This document shows positions 1-10,317 of a stretch of 64,000 bases of DNA, piece after piece (the first letter of the stretch is position 1; every line of letters begins with the position of its first letter). The notes beneath the pieces were generated by a model, which had not been told where the DNA came from, searched no databases, and saw nothing but the letters and a program-made list of their open reading frames with translations. The position numbers and the translations under genes were made by a program. Source of the DNA: Marsupella aquatica (taxonomy: Eukaryota > Marchantiophyta); the NCBI GenBank assembly GCA_973895155.1, contig OZ316891.1:24924001-24988000 (forward strand), read 5' to 3'.

Positions 1-900
1 AAGCTGGCGCGTGGACTAAAGAACTGGTGCACTGCAAAGGATCGGCCCCCTTTTATACCCTGAGAGCTTGTCGATCACCCGACGCCTCCTTGTCGCTTAT
101 AGGCCGAGCCTTTCACGCTTGTAGTGTACCGGCCACTTTGTCGGTCCGGGTCAGCTCGTATTAGTGGTCGCCTCCCGGAGTTTGTTATACGGACCCGAGG
201 GAGGGGGAAAGGGGACTCATTACACGCTCGCAACCCAAGCATGCGAATGGCGACCGCCGCCAGCCCAAACATGAATTCCCCTTATTGACTAATGATTTCC
301 TACTCATAATGGCTACCTAAATACTTTCATTATGCTAATAATAACGGCCTAAGATACCCTAACGTGCATGCTAGGCGCGGTTAGACCGAATCACTCATTA
401 CCTGTTGTACCGATGGCATCACACGGATCCTTCCTAGTCAGTTTCCCTTTCTCCGGCTCTTTCTCGCTCATTTTGTCTTCTTCAAACCTAACCCTTCTTT
501 CCTTGTCTCGAGTGTCCCGCCTCTCTCGTTCCCCTGATTGAGATGGAGTGTCATCCTTGTCGGTCTTCTTCCTTTTTGACTTGACCGAGGCATCCCAGCT
601 AGCCCCAACCTCAATTGTTATTGCATTGATCAGCACTGGATCACTCCATCCGGATCTCTCTTGCACCAGATCTGCGGGGTCGTGTACTTCATCAGTTATC
701 AGTGAGTTTCATCAGTGACTGATATCAGTCCAACACCGAAACTCAGCGAATCAGCTGAGATGAATTCTTCTGGGCCACAACCCAATCCACAACCCAATCG
801 TAGTCTGCGCCATTGTTGGCGCCTCTTTGAGGTTGGATCGGGTACTTTACTTCGACCATTTCTTATGTCGGCTGCCTCTCTGACATTAAAGGAGAATATA
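1..900. other. Left-edge sequence, no confident gene
   Basis: I see no recognisable gene. A minus-strand open frame at 391-666 encodes 91 residues that become rich in K, R, E and D. It could be the tail of a retrotransposon Gag-like protein, but no zinc knuckle or other domain is visible. The first copy-1 palindrome appears just after this stretch, at about 952-970, so copy 1 of the large element probably begins near or before this point. Confidence 0.35.
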
Positions 901-1292
901 AAGTTTCAATCTTGGCAGCCTCTCTGAGATTTCCTCGAAGTTCAGTTGAATCTCAGCGAGCCCCGCCGAGATTCAACTGAAATTCGAGAAAAAAAAAACT
1001 TCTCACATAGGGTCTTTGATATATCATGGGGTGTCGCTACTAAATCTCAAAAAGGATCCATACAACACATCGTACAACAGAGTCCATACAACACGTCCCT
1101 TTCAAAGACTCATCTCAAAGACCCTCGCCGACTTATCCAGGAGAGCTCGGCATGACATTGAAGAACAACACGGGGTCCAGCGTAGAAAGTAACCTTTGGA
1201 GGAAATTTTTATTTTACTTCGTATACAACATGTTGCTCTGTTGTGAAATATTCACAAATTGAATTCACAAAGGCAATCCATCGATCCTCTAT

Positions 1293-1991
1293 CTACAAAC
1301 TGATCGTCTGGCAGATTAGGTCTACAATAATCTTTTGTCGTATAAGCAGTACATGTTTAGGGTCAACCGCCAATACAGAGCCTCTAGAAAGATGCTCCAT
1401 GTTCATTATGACATATACTCCACAATTGTAACTATCGGGTTGGGCTGGAATATTGTCGCGGACGATGCATTGCCATTGTAATGGCGATAAGTGGGGACAA
1501 CTGCGCAAGCGGGACAGGTCATGGAGAAACCGACCGACATTCACCAAATCGTCGCATTCCGATGCTTCGCCTCCAATAGGATCGAGCAAATGTAGTTGCT
1601 GCAAAGTAAAATCGACCACAGCTAGTACCCAATGTTTTGGCCTGTGGATGGGGATTAGAATGAGGTCGAATGAAAAGACGTCAATGCCCTTCACAAATGC
1701 CAACGCTGCGTTGAAGCTGTACGCAGGATGCGTCAAGACATTGTAAAAATGTGTGGGCAAAAGCATGCATTTGGGTTTTGCAATGACCTCTGCTCTACGC
1801 TCCAATAGAGGAATGTAAGCATTGATGATGTCACAAGTGAGCCATTTTTTTGCCCTCAAGCATTTGAAATCTTTTCTCTTCAATTTTAAGTCGCCGAGGC
1901 TGACTAGGACTTCATCTTGGTCCCTGTTGGAGTCCAGTGCTTCTTTGACTATGGTCGCAAGTATGGCGGGTTGATGTCGTTGTGCAGGCAC
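1293..1991 (-). CDS. Ulp1/SENP-type SUMO protease (peptidase C48 family), copy 1 cargo
   Basis: The 232-residue frame carries a C48 catalytic domain. His120 lies in PKHWVLAVVD, Asp137 in LHLLDPIGG, and Gln184 and Cys190 in IPAQPDSYNCGVYV, the expected His-Asp-Gln-Cys order and spacing. Family members cleave SUMO from proteins; plant Mutator-like elements are known to capture such proteases. It lies downstream of the ParB-methyltransferase gene on the same strand and inside the copy-1 palindrome territory, so I read it as element cargo. The N-terminus is uncertain: a candidate 38-nt exon (2055-2092) precedes it but does not join in a clean phase. The catalytic part is uninterrupted, unlike most copy-1 genes. 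No counterpart is visible in copy 2, where other sequence begins at the equivalent place. Confidence 0.85.
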   Translation of the reverse strand: MPAQRHQPAILATIVKEALDSNRDQDEVLVSLGDLKLKRKDFKCLRAKKWLTCDIINAYIPLLERRAEVIAKPKCMLLPTHFYNVLTHPAYSFNAALAFVKGIDVFSFDLILIPIHRPKHWVLAVVDFTLQQLHLLDPIGGEASECDDLVNVGRFLHDLSRLRSCPHLSPLQWQCIVRDNIPAQPDSYNCGVYVIMNMEHLSRGSVLAVDPKHVLLIRQKIIVDLICQTISL

Positions 1992-2124
1992 CCCCTAATT
2001 CGGTCGTTGGTGCACAGGCACCCCCTGATTGACTCCTTGCTGGGCAGTCATTACCTCGTCGACTGGTTGTTGTGGCTCAGTTTGCTTCTGAGCTGCAATG
2101 AAGGTAAATTCACCCAAAAATTAC

Positions 2125-2437
2125 TCTTCGGAATTGGAGCTTGACAAACTTATGCTTGCATGGTGAGTTTGGAGACTATCACTATCACTTCCTACCGAGC
2201 TACTCTCATCCGATTCAGCCTCTTCTGCCCTATCATCGACAAATTTGAGAGTCTTCCTTGTTCTCTCTTTCACAAAATGAGCAACTCTTTCTTCATGATA
2301 CGTATCAGCGTAGCACGGTAGGCTTGACTTCTCCGGAGAGAATAATGCCGAAGCTTCCTCCCAAGCGAGCTTCACAAGTCGTCTGTCCTGTGTGTCCCAT
2401 TCCTCGGTTGCCGACTCGGTGGTCCTGTCGGGAACTG
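2125..2437 (-). pseudogene. ParB-methyltransferase gene, copy 1, last exon (acidic tail)
   Basis: An acceptor at 2438-2439 joins in phase to the donor after 3086. The exon reads TTESATEEWDTQDD, then needs a frameshift near 2385, then continues with SPEKSSLPCYAD and an acidic serine-rich end. The copy 2 tail (57,667-57,976) has the same layout: SEWNQRKRF, then TPEKSFVLPSYAE, then an acidic serine-rich end. It probably ends at the TAA at 2121-2123. A possible donor at 2124-2123 toward the Ulp1 exons would run into a stop. The function of the tail is unknown; the charge pattern suggests a disordered C-terminus. Confidence 0.6.
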
Positions 2438-2696
2438 CTACTAAGTTATACTTAAATCAAATCATGTATTGCGCCAGAATAGACGGATCACAAGAACGAA
2501 TTTGTGAGGCAAGTGAGCTGATGTGGACACCCCAGATAATCCATTGAGTCGCCTTTCGAGATAGATCTCAGAGAGGCTAGCCAAGATGTATTTTTGTCCC
2601 TCCAGACGCATCTAAGGCCCTACATGGACTTGCCAGTAGAAGTTGACGTGGCCAGGCCACCCGGGATTCATCTGGGCAAGGCCCGCCGACATGCAT

Positions 2697-3030
2697 CTCA
2701 GAGAGGCCCGCTGAGATGGACTTGCCTGGAAATCTGAATATGCCCGGGCCAGATGCGATTCCTCTCGGCGAGGCCCGCCGACATGCATCTCGGAGAGGCC
2801 AGCCGAGATGGACTTGCCTGGAAATCTGAATATGCCCGGGCCAGATGCGATTCCTCTTGGCGAGGCCCGCCGACATGCATCTCAGAGAGGCCAGCTGAGA
2901 GGGACTTTCCAGCAAATCTCAAAGTGCCCGGGCCAGATGCGATCCTCTCGGCTAGGCCGGCCGACATGCATCTCGGAGAGGTCAGCCGAGATGGATTTGC
3001 CCAGATGGAGAGCCATCTCGGAGAGTCCGC
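2697..3030. repeat. Tandem repeat, 92-bp unit, about 3.5 copies
   Basis: Units start at 2697, 2789, 2881 and 2972. Each contains two copy-1-type words, a CTCGGCGAGGCCCGCCGA form and a CTCGGAGAGGCCAGCCGAG form, separated by a shared spacer with GCCCGGGCCAGATGCGAT. The array lies in the spliced-out segment between the last two exons of the ParB-methyltransferase gene. Confidence 0.9.
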
Positions 3031-3085
3031 TGAAATACTATGGGACAATATTAAAATCATTGAAGGGAAACGGTAGTAAACTCAC

Positions 3086-3518
3086 ATGAAGGCTTTTTCT
3101 TCTTGCGCTTTTTTGGATTGGATTTTCGACGATCCACTGCCTCCTCTTGCTCCGTTAGAGGCACTCCAACGAACTCTGTCATCGTGTGTTCCGCATAAGA
3201 TTTGAAGTACGGATAGGATTCGATCCCAAAGACCATCTGCCCACAATTCTCACCAGCCTTAAAGATAGCCCCGAAGTGTGCATTGAACGTGACAACAGTT
3301 CCCCCTAGCTTAGTTGTATATTCTATTATACATTGGAGTGTAGCTGGAGACAAGGTGCCACCAAAATCATCAATGGTCTCATTTTGACCCGTTGTATAGT
3401 TAGTTAGCCCGTTCCTCAACTTCATATCAAGCTCGACACTGATTGGCTTCACGTCATCCTTTGGGCATACCTCGGCAGACGATTTAAATCCCCAAAGGTC
3501 CAGCTTGAGATATTCACT
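3086..3518 (-). pseudogene. ParB-methyltransferase gene, copy 1: C-terminal methyltransferase-like (motif I) exon
   Basis: Acceptor at 3520-3519 and donor at 3085-3084 keep phase with the neighbouring exons. The exon aligns with copy 2 at 56,982-57,547: SEYLKLDLWG pairs with TLRLDIFCW, and the block TLQCIIEYTTKLGG...FGIESYPYF pairs with TVLELFTIPKDIVIDW...IGLENRREF. In copy 2 this block looks like motif I of beta-class N4/N6 DNA methyltransferases (F-x-G-S-G-T, then GxxxIGIE). Here the glycine loop is eroded (NAHFGAIFKAG), so AdoMet binding is doubtful. The exon ends in a lysine-rich run (KKRKKKKPS) that could act as a nuclear localisation signal. Confidence 0.6.
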
Positions 3519-3613
3519 CTGGAGGTACTGAACAAAGTCAGTGATGAGTCTTTCTGAGTACAAGTCACCGAAAGAACATAAGACAAGAATGGAGTTAAAT
3601 CTATAAGACTTAC

Positions 3614-4809
3614 CCGCTTTCGAGTCGTGAAGTCAAAGGTGGGTGTGGCATTCCAGATGAAAAAGGTGTCTTTCAGCACCCAATTGGTCTCTTCGTAATT
3701 GAGACTGTCACAAAGTACTGCGGAGTGGGCAACCGAAGCACTGTGCACTATGCCAAACAATCCCTCATCATCGAGGAAAACTCACACAAAATCCTCAACC
3801 CGACTGAGGTCGTCTGGCCGGAACAAATTCCACAATGGGATGTTCCCATCCGCATGCATGCGGGTGTCTGATCCCATTTGAATCAGAATCAGATTTGCAC
3901 CAGACCTTGTAGGCTTCCCGTTCTTTAGCCAGCCTTCTGCAGCCAAACCACCCCGCCTAAGCTTTCTGCACCAGTCTCTAAAACGGAGTACCACAGCCGG
4001 TTCTTTACTGTCATTGGCAGCGTCAAAGTAAGTTTTGAAAAGATACGGAGACCATTTAAAATAACAATGCCTGAGCGGGGAAGAAAAGTTATCGGCGCTT
4101 GAACACCGAACTCCAACCACCTCTGTGCCATCCGACTCAGGTTCTCCTTCAACGTCCTCTTCGTAATTTGGGCCATCCGTTGGGGCCTCATGTTGGATTG
4201 TCGTGGGCGGAACCTCTATTGGGCTGGGCGGGGGTTGTGGTATGGTGCTAGGCGGGGGTTGCTCTATGGGGCTGGGCGGAATGTCTTCAAGCTCAGTGTC
4301 ACGTGCTTTTGCGCGGCGAGGTTTGGGCCTCGTTGTTTTGGTCTTTTTTGCAGCCTTTGTCTTCGGCCTTGAGGATAATGGCATCCGTTTTGGCGCCAGA
4401 GTATTAGACTCACGCCCCTCTTGTTCGTCTTCTCCTTTGTCCTCTACCCGTTTGTCTTCTCCTTCGTCCTCTACCCGTTCATCTTCTCCTTCGTTATCTA
4501 CCCGTACGTCATCTGAATGATCCCCTCCTTGGGTTGCGTTCTCTCCCTGGGATGCGTCATGCTCTTGTTGCTTCTCGCTTTGTTGGTCCAGAGGCTGGTC
4601 TACCATTGGCTCTGTCAAAGGCTGCACGCTTTGTTGCTCCACTTGCTGGTTGCCTTGTTGTAGTGTAGCCGGCTCTATCGTTGGTTCTGCAGTTGGTTCT
4701 GTAGCCGACTCTATTGTTGGCTGTGGAGCCTTCTCTATAATTGGCTTTGAAGCCACTTCTACAGCCTTGCTTTTTACAAAACCTGGTTCCTCCGGTATCT
4801 CCTTCATAC
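3614..4809 (-). pseudogene. ParB-methyltransferase gene, copy 1: low-complexity linker plus N-terminal half of the methyltransferase-like domain
   Basis: The exon joins 5' to 5137 (donor CAG|GTATTA) and 3' to 3518 (donor CGG|GTAAGT). It starts with P/T/E/Q-rich repeats, then EGEDERVED-type acidic repeats, a basic AT-hook-like stretch (RPKTKAAKKTKTTRPKPRR) and a proline-rich segment. The last ~150 residues align with copy 2 (56,156-56,862): GANLILIQMGSDTRMHADGN pairs with GVNAGFIYLPTSLKPTIVDR, both followed by PLWN or PKWN. One in-frame TGA (3782-3784) interrupts the frame, which then continues FLDDEGLFGIV, matching FLSDDGMLTIL of copy 2. No DPPY-type catalytic motif is visible in either copy. 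Confidence 0.65.
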
Positions 4810-4810
4810 C

Positions 4811-5136
4811 TGGATAGATTGCAAAGCAATGGGGTTATTGATCCTAAGCTTCTCCGCGAGCCTCGCCGACATGACATCCAGACACTTGACATTATACTTC
4901 ATCTGCAAAGGTCCAGACGACATTTGGCTGTTCATCTCAGCAAGCCTTGCCGAGATGAGATCCAAGGGTTTGGACAAGATGCAACTAAAACTTGTTTGTT
5001 CTCAGCGAGCCTCGCCGAGATGAGATGCAGTCTATCTCAACGACCCCGAAATTGGTTCAGTACTATGTTAGCAAACCCAGCCAAGATGTAGTTCCAAATG
5101 AAACCACTATGCAATGCAAAAGGAATCGAGTAATAC
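4811..5136 (-). promoter_or_regulatory. Intron of the copy-1 ParB-methyltransferase gene loaded with copy-1 palindromes
   Basis: The intron is defined by donor GTATTA at 5136 and acceptor AG at 4811-4810, and the flanking codons join in phase. It holds palindromes at 4852-4870, 4936-4954 and 5001-5019 (CTCAGCGAGCCTCGCCGAG). A partial copy follows near 5035. Copy 2's equivalent intron (55,998-56,155) instead carries two copies of its own word. Confidence 0.75.
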
Positions 5137-6455
5137 CTGATGTTTTTCTTGGACTGGTTAGCGAGTCAGACTGACTGATGTCGCTCAATGGTTCCTTGTC
5201 AACCTTCCGTTCACCTTCTTTTCTGGCCTTCTTCCCGTCATAGGCAGGGTCAGTTGGGATAAGGGTCTCCACCTCTGTTGCCTCCGTTACTGAATCTGAC
5301 AGTTGTCGCAACTTTGTTATATCATAGTAATTACTAGGTTCCTGTGCTTCTTTGAGCAGGTCTGCACTATCCTTCTCGGCAACCTCGAGAAAAGTGTTCC
5401 AATTGTCATACTCCATGTACCATGGGCAGTTCCTCCGTTCCCACTCCGAGAATACTCTGCCATGAGGCATGCTACCATCACATGGATACATGCTAAGGCT
5501 ACCTGTAGCCTCCATCCAAGATCTAATCACCAATGGTAGTTGTTTCAACATGTATGAGATGTTCATGTTCTCCTGATGTATGAGAAATCTTGTCACGCAC
5601 CACTTTGTTTGCTTAATCCACGCTTCCCAAAATGCCAATTTGGTATTCCCTTCATTCCAAATGTCACCGCCTACTTTTAAGGATTTCTCTTGCACATAAG
5701 ATCGGTAAAGCTTTCTATAAAGCTCAGCAAATTCCTCTTGCGTTCCGCTAAAATTGCCAGGCTGGTAGGCCTTCTCAGCAAAATTGGTCAACAAGATACA
5801 ACCAACGTAGTCGATGTAACACCACATTGACCACATTGCTAGCCATGATCTAACCGCTGAATCACTATTGCTACGTGGATGGTGATACCTACTCCTATCT
5901 TCCTCCGTTCCAAAATGAGCCTTCAAGAGTTTTAATCTGCACTTTGCAGTTAACCAAGGCCCAGAAAACAAGCGGATCCTGTCCAATCCAACCTGCACAT
6001 TCATGACACCCTGCTTGGCCTCCTTTGCCAACTTGTGATAGAGCTGTCGACATGCCAGGATGAATTCCAAACCATTGGTTGGATTCACGCAGGCTGCAAG
6101 CTTGGGGAACTTAGTGTCCCAGCTCTTGCACGCAGCAGTAATCATTGCCTCAGTCTCATGCTCAAGTCTCTTGGCATTCCACGGGTGCCCACGACCTGCG
6201 TCTTGTGCCATTTCCTTTGAAATATTGATTCGCCCCGCTTCAATGTTTGACCAGCTCATGATGTACACAGCTGCCTCTTTTGTCATGTTCTTGGAGTACC
6301 AAGTCTTCCCGTGGCCACGATTTCGAGCCTTGAGGAAACTCTCCAGCGTCTCCTTGGACATAAGCAAACTGTACTCCTCCAATGGATTGTTCAACAGCTT
6401 CGCCACCCGATCGGCGTCATTGAACCATGACGTCCTCATGACAGTCACGCTTATC
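5137..6455 (-). pseudogene. ParB-methyltransferase gene, copy 1: helical middle region
   Basis: The exon opens ISVTVMRTSWFNDADRV and aligns along its length with copy 2 (LGQAVVEPSWILDADQI). Shared landmarks are TWYSKNMTKEAAVYI / SWYSKKMPQEALLYI, RIRLF / RARLF, RSWLAMWSMW / KQWYHTWQTW and SEWERRNCPWYM / SEWERIHCPWYL. It is uninterrupted over about 440 codons, so it is the better-preserved copy of this region. The sequence is tryptophan-rich and mostly helical in character. I do not recognise a named domain. Its position between a ParB-like and a methyltransferase-like part suggests a DNA-recognition or connecting role, but that is inference. Confidence 0.7.
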
Positions 6456-6584
6456 CTGGACACGGCAAAGAATGTTCTTAGGTCTAACATTCAAACAAGG
6501 CAATCTTTGACAGATTGCCAATAGGGTATTCACACAAGGGAAACAATATTGTATACCTGTTGTTGCAAAATGTGAGTTACTTAC

Positions 6585-7301
6585 AAGTTCAGAGCATGCA
6601 TTGCTTGCTCAACCTTCTTGAATCCGTCCTTTCCAGCGTTCAAAAGAGAGAATCTGACACACGGATGGTACTGCGGTTGATCTGGAAACTCCTCCGCAAC
6701 TGCAGACCAAGCTGTGTACCTATGGTTTCCGTCAAAAACCCAAAACCATCTTGTCCTTGAGCATTTTGAAGTCCTCTGACGCATCGCACTCTTGCTCAAA
6801 CTGCTCATTGATTTCAGTCCACAGCGAGTCCCAATAGGGCTTGAACTCTGCCACTGTCCTCGTCTCCCCTGCTTCATTGAACTCAGTGATGTGGAACTCG
6901 CTGAGCTTTACAACATAGCCGCTCTCTCTGAATCCTTTTTTTAGTTTGACCACTGACTCATCATGAAGATTCCTGACGGCCTCCATTGGCATGAGCCGGC
7001 ATAAGGGGATCCGGGGAGGATCTTTTTCAAACTTCATCTCATACTTGGAGACGATCAACTCCCAAGCTCCCTTCTCTGCAATATCTGCTAATTCCGCTGC
7101 TCCTATTGGCTCGAACGATATTTGCTTTGGCTCAAACTTCCTCCTTGAGTCCACTGACTCCACAAGGGGACCACCTTGTGAGCGTGTTAGTCGAGATGTC
7201 ACTGGCGAAGGGGACAAAGACCATTGTTTCTTACTCCACTGAAAAGTTCCGCTATCAACAGGTCCAGCGACAAAACCAGCCGAGTCTTTCCTCTTCACCA
7301 T
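6585..7301 (-). pseudogene. ParB-methyltransferase gene, copy 1: N-terminal ParB-like (DGNHR) domain exon
   Basis: The exon starts with ATG at 7301-7299 (MVKRKDSAGF). After about 95 residues of disordered N-terminus comes the ParB-like core: KDPPRIPLCRL...EAVRNL, then the VFDGNHRYTAW motif, then YHPCVRFSL. The DGNHR box matches the conserved loop of ParB/sulfiredoxin-fold domains. One extra G near 6746 shifts the frame just before WVFDGNHR, so the gene is broken here. Copy 2 reads the same place without the extra base (KMFYVFDGNHR). The donor TT|GTAAGT at 6584 and acceptor at 6457-6456 join it in phase to the middle exon. Its start faces the transposase gene at 10.3 kb. Confidence 0.75.
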
Positions 7302-7854
7302 TGTGATCTAAGATTACATGAGAAAACATTCAAGAATTACTTCACAATAACCATACATCTTGGCGAGCCCCGCCGAGCAAAAGTTTTGACATGTCAAGCT
7401 TGCAACATACATTCAAATCGTGTAGACAGTCATGCAGTGAACAAAATTTCCAACCTCGGAGATGGGTGAAGCGCCGCGCTTGAAACTACAACCCGCTGAG
7501 AGTGATTCGACCACCGCCGACTGAGACCTTCAAATCACCCTTTGCAGCACAAAGCTTGAAACTTTGAGAGTCGACCACTGCCGAGCTCAAACCAAACTAA
7601 GACCTTCAAATCACCTTTGCCAACCAGCACAGAGCTTGAAACTACGAGACTCGACCGCCGCCAAGGTGAAGCCTTCAAAACACCTTCGCAAACCAGGGCA
7701 CACGGCCACACTTGCCAAGAATAAGTGGAAGAGAGGAAAGCCAACGTGATTGGAAGACTGGGACGAAGAGCGGAGGGGACCTAGGAAGAGCGAGGATGCG
7801 TGAGGAATAACGGGGAGTGAATGAGACGGGGAGTGAATGATGAAGAGTGAGGAA

Positions 7855-8215
7855 GCGCAGGGATAAGTGAGAACGACGTTGAAAGCCCTAACGAAGCGTG
7901 AAGAGCAAGAGTGATGAGGAAGAGTAAGGAAGAAGGACCCTCGTACCACACGTACCGCACCGATGATGAGGAAGAGTAAGGAAGGACCCTCGTACCGCAC
8001 GTACCGCACCGCACGTACCGCACCGCACGGAAGTACGCCATGGATACGAGAGATCCCCGGTACCGCACCGCACACAAGTACATGGATACGGGAGATCCGA
8101 ACTATACTAGAGAATGTACATCTTGTTAATTAACGGGCCAAACAAGAAAGTACGCGGCCAAACAAGAAAGTACGTAAGGTTCTAGGGTTTACGGCCCAGT
8201 ATGGGGTATGAGATT
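7855..8215 (-). repeat. Inverted promoter/5'-leader repeat, left arm
   Basis: Read on the minus strand, this segment matches 15,345-15,583 on the plus strand. Shared pieces in the same order are ATACTGGGCCGTAAA, ACTTTCTTGTTTGG, CCGTTAA...ACAAGATGTAC, CCCGTATCCATG, GTGCGGTGCGGTA, CTTCCTTACTCTTCCTC and TCTCACTTATCCCTGCGC. It lies upstream of the ParB exon, reading toward it. The right arm lies upstream of the F-box-like gene at 15.9 kb, also reading toward it. A shared promoter and leader is the simplest reading; a terminal inverted repeat is the alternative. Confidence 0.8.
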
Positions 8216-8220
8216 TAGGG

Positions 8221-8470
8221 TCCAAATCTCAAAGACCCTCGCCGACAATTAATTGCGGCCCATACTGAGACGTGTCAACATCTCAGAGCCTCGTCCCAAA
8301 GAGGGAATGGGGGCCCACAATACGAGTCCAAATCTCAAAGACCCTTGCCGAGAATGGATAGCGGGCCAATACTGAGATGTGTCAACATCTCGGAGCCTCG
8401 TCCCAAAGAGGGAATGGGGGCCCACAATACGAGTCCAAATCTCAAAGACCCTCGCCGAGAATGGATAGCG
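8221..8470. repeat. Tandem repeat, about 106-bp unit, 2.3 copies
   Basis: Units begin at 8221, 8327 and 8434 with TCCAAATCTCAAAGACCC. Each unit carries degenerate copy-1 words (ACCCTCGCCGA, TCTCGGAGCCTCG). It lies in the spacer between the two divergent genes. Confidence 0.85.
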
Positions 8471-9299
8471 GGATTGACAAAGACCTCTAAACCCTAAACC
8501 TATATACCCTTGGGTGGGGTATACAAAGCTGCAATGAGACAGCACCGATAGATCTTGGAGACCCTCTCTGAGATGGCGTGGTGTGCCACATCTAGCAGTC
8601 ATCCTGTTTTGAGACACTCGCAAAAGAGGATTGTGGACAAGGAAGTTGACAATCTAAATCCAAAAGACCCCTGCTCCATGTCAGATTCCCTCACCAACAT
8701 AGAAAGGTGTGCCCCAAATGTCTTCACTTTATCTAGGAGATGAAGAACTTCAGACACCTTGTACTCTCGGAGACCCTCTTCAAGAAGGAGTAGTGTGCAT
8801 GAAATGGCAATGCCTCTAAACTCTTGGACCATATCACGGGAGGAAAGGTAAGGCAGATCAGGCAGCGTGTCTCTCGGAGACCCTCTCCGAGATGGAATTG
8901 AGAGGCACTAGTCCCCCGCCGTGGGACCCAAGATGTCGAAGACCCTCGCCGAAATGGGACTATGGAACTAGAAACACTTCTCCATACCATAAATCCATAA
9001 ACTTTTTACAATTATCCGTACAAAACGACTCGGCAACTCCAAATTGGGCATTTTTTCCTCTACAATGCTTGAATATATCTCGGAGACCCTCGCCCAAATG
9101 GGATTATGGAACTAGAAACGCTTCTCCGTACCATGAATCCAATTTTTTTGCAAATATTCGTACAAACCTGCGTTTTCTCTCTTTTACAATGCTCGAATAT
9201 ATCTCAGAGAGGCTCGCCGAGTATGATATGCACTCCAAACAACCGACACCAAACTCTGAAGTAGACCTGCGCCAAGGAGGCAATCTGGGAATCCTACAT

Positions 9300-9970
9300 C
9301 CAAATCCATCTTAGAGACCCTCGCCGAGTAAGAGACGGAATCAAAAGTCGATGATGCTCCGACTCGAAGAGTCGATGTTGAACAGTCAATGTTGCAAAAA
9401 CAACAAATCTCCTATTGAGAAACTCTCGCTTGCACAGGAGTGTGGGCCCCAGGAGTCCCGAATAGATCTCAGAGACCCTCGCCGAGTAGGAGTAGGGATA
9501 AAAAGTCGATGATGCTCCGACTCGGAGAGTCGATGTTGAACAATCAATGTTGAAAAGTCAACAAATTTCCTACTGTGAAACTCAGGAGTGTGGGCCCTAG
9601 GAGTCCCGAATAGATCTCAGAGACCCTCGCCAAGTAGGAGTAGGGATAAAAAATTGATGATGCTCCAACTTGGAGAGTCGATGTTGAATAGTCAATGTTG
9701 CAAAAACAACAAATCTCCTACTGAGAAACTCTCGCTTGCACAGGAGTGTGGGCCCCAGGTGTCCCGAATAGATCTCAGAGACCCTCGCCGAGTAGGAGTA
9801 GGGATAAAACGTCGATGATGCTCCGACTCAGAGAGTCGATGTTGAACAGTCAATGTTGAAAAGTCAACAAATTTCCTACTGTGAAACTCGAGCTTGCACA
9901 GGAGTGTGGGCCCCAAGAGTCCCGAATAGATCTCAGAGACCCTCGCCGAGTAGTAGGGATAAAAAGTTGA
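9300..9970. repeat. Tandem repeat, about 150-160-bp unit, 4-5 copies
   Basis: The phrase GAGACCCTCGCCGAGTA recurs near 9313, 9473, 9621, 9777 and 9936. The units share blocks such as GTCGATGATGCTCCGACTC and GGAGTGTGGGCCCC. The array lies 0.35-1 kb upstream of the transposase start and carries one copy-1 word per unit, so it could be a multi-site regulatory region. Confidence 0.9.
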
Positions 9971-10317
9971 TGTAGGGCAAAGAGGGGATCGGGCCCGCAC
10001 GATGGGACTTTCAAGACCACGACGTGCAGAATGTACCACATCCACACATTGCAGAAATGTACCTTCTTGGTGGCTGCTGGCAATTAGGTACCTTCTTTGC
10101 GGTACAATTCTCGTTATAAGTATGTTGTGGGTCATACGCTCATTCTACGCACATTGTATCGTTATAAGTATCATTCCGGGTCATACGATTTCTCTATGCA
10201 CGTTGTCTGGAACGGTATTCTTGGCCGTAACTGGTACGTACAGGTGCGTTAACGCTGAGCCTCAAAGTTTGTCGTTTTAAGGGATGTCAGATCATTCCCT
10301 ATGTGGATTCGGGAAAC

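Noticed and set aside
8660-9310. Short plus- and minus-strand frames in the divergent spacer
   Set aside because: They are built from the repeated word and its flanks, have no domains, and differ between repeat units by frame.
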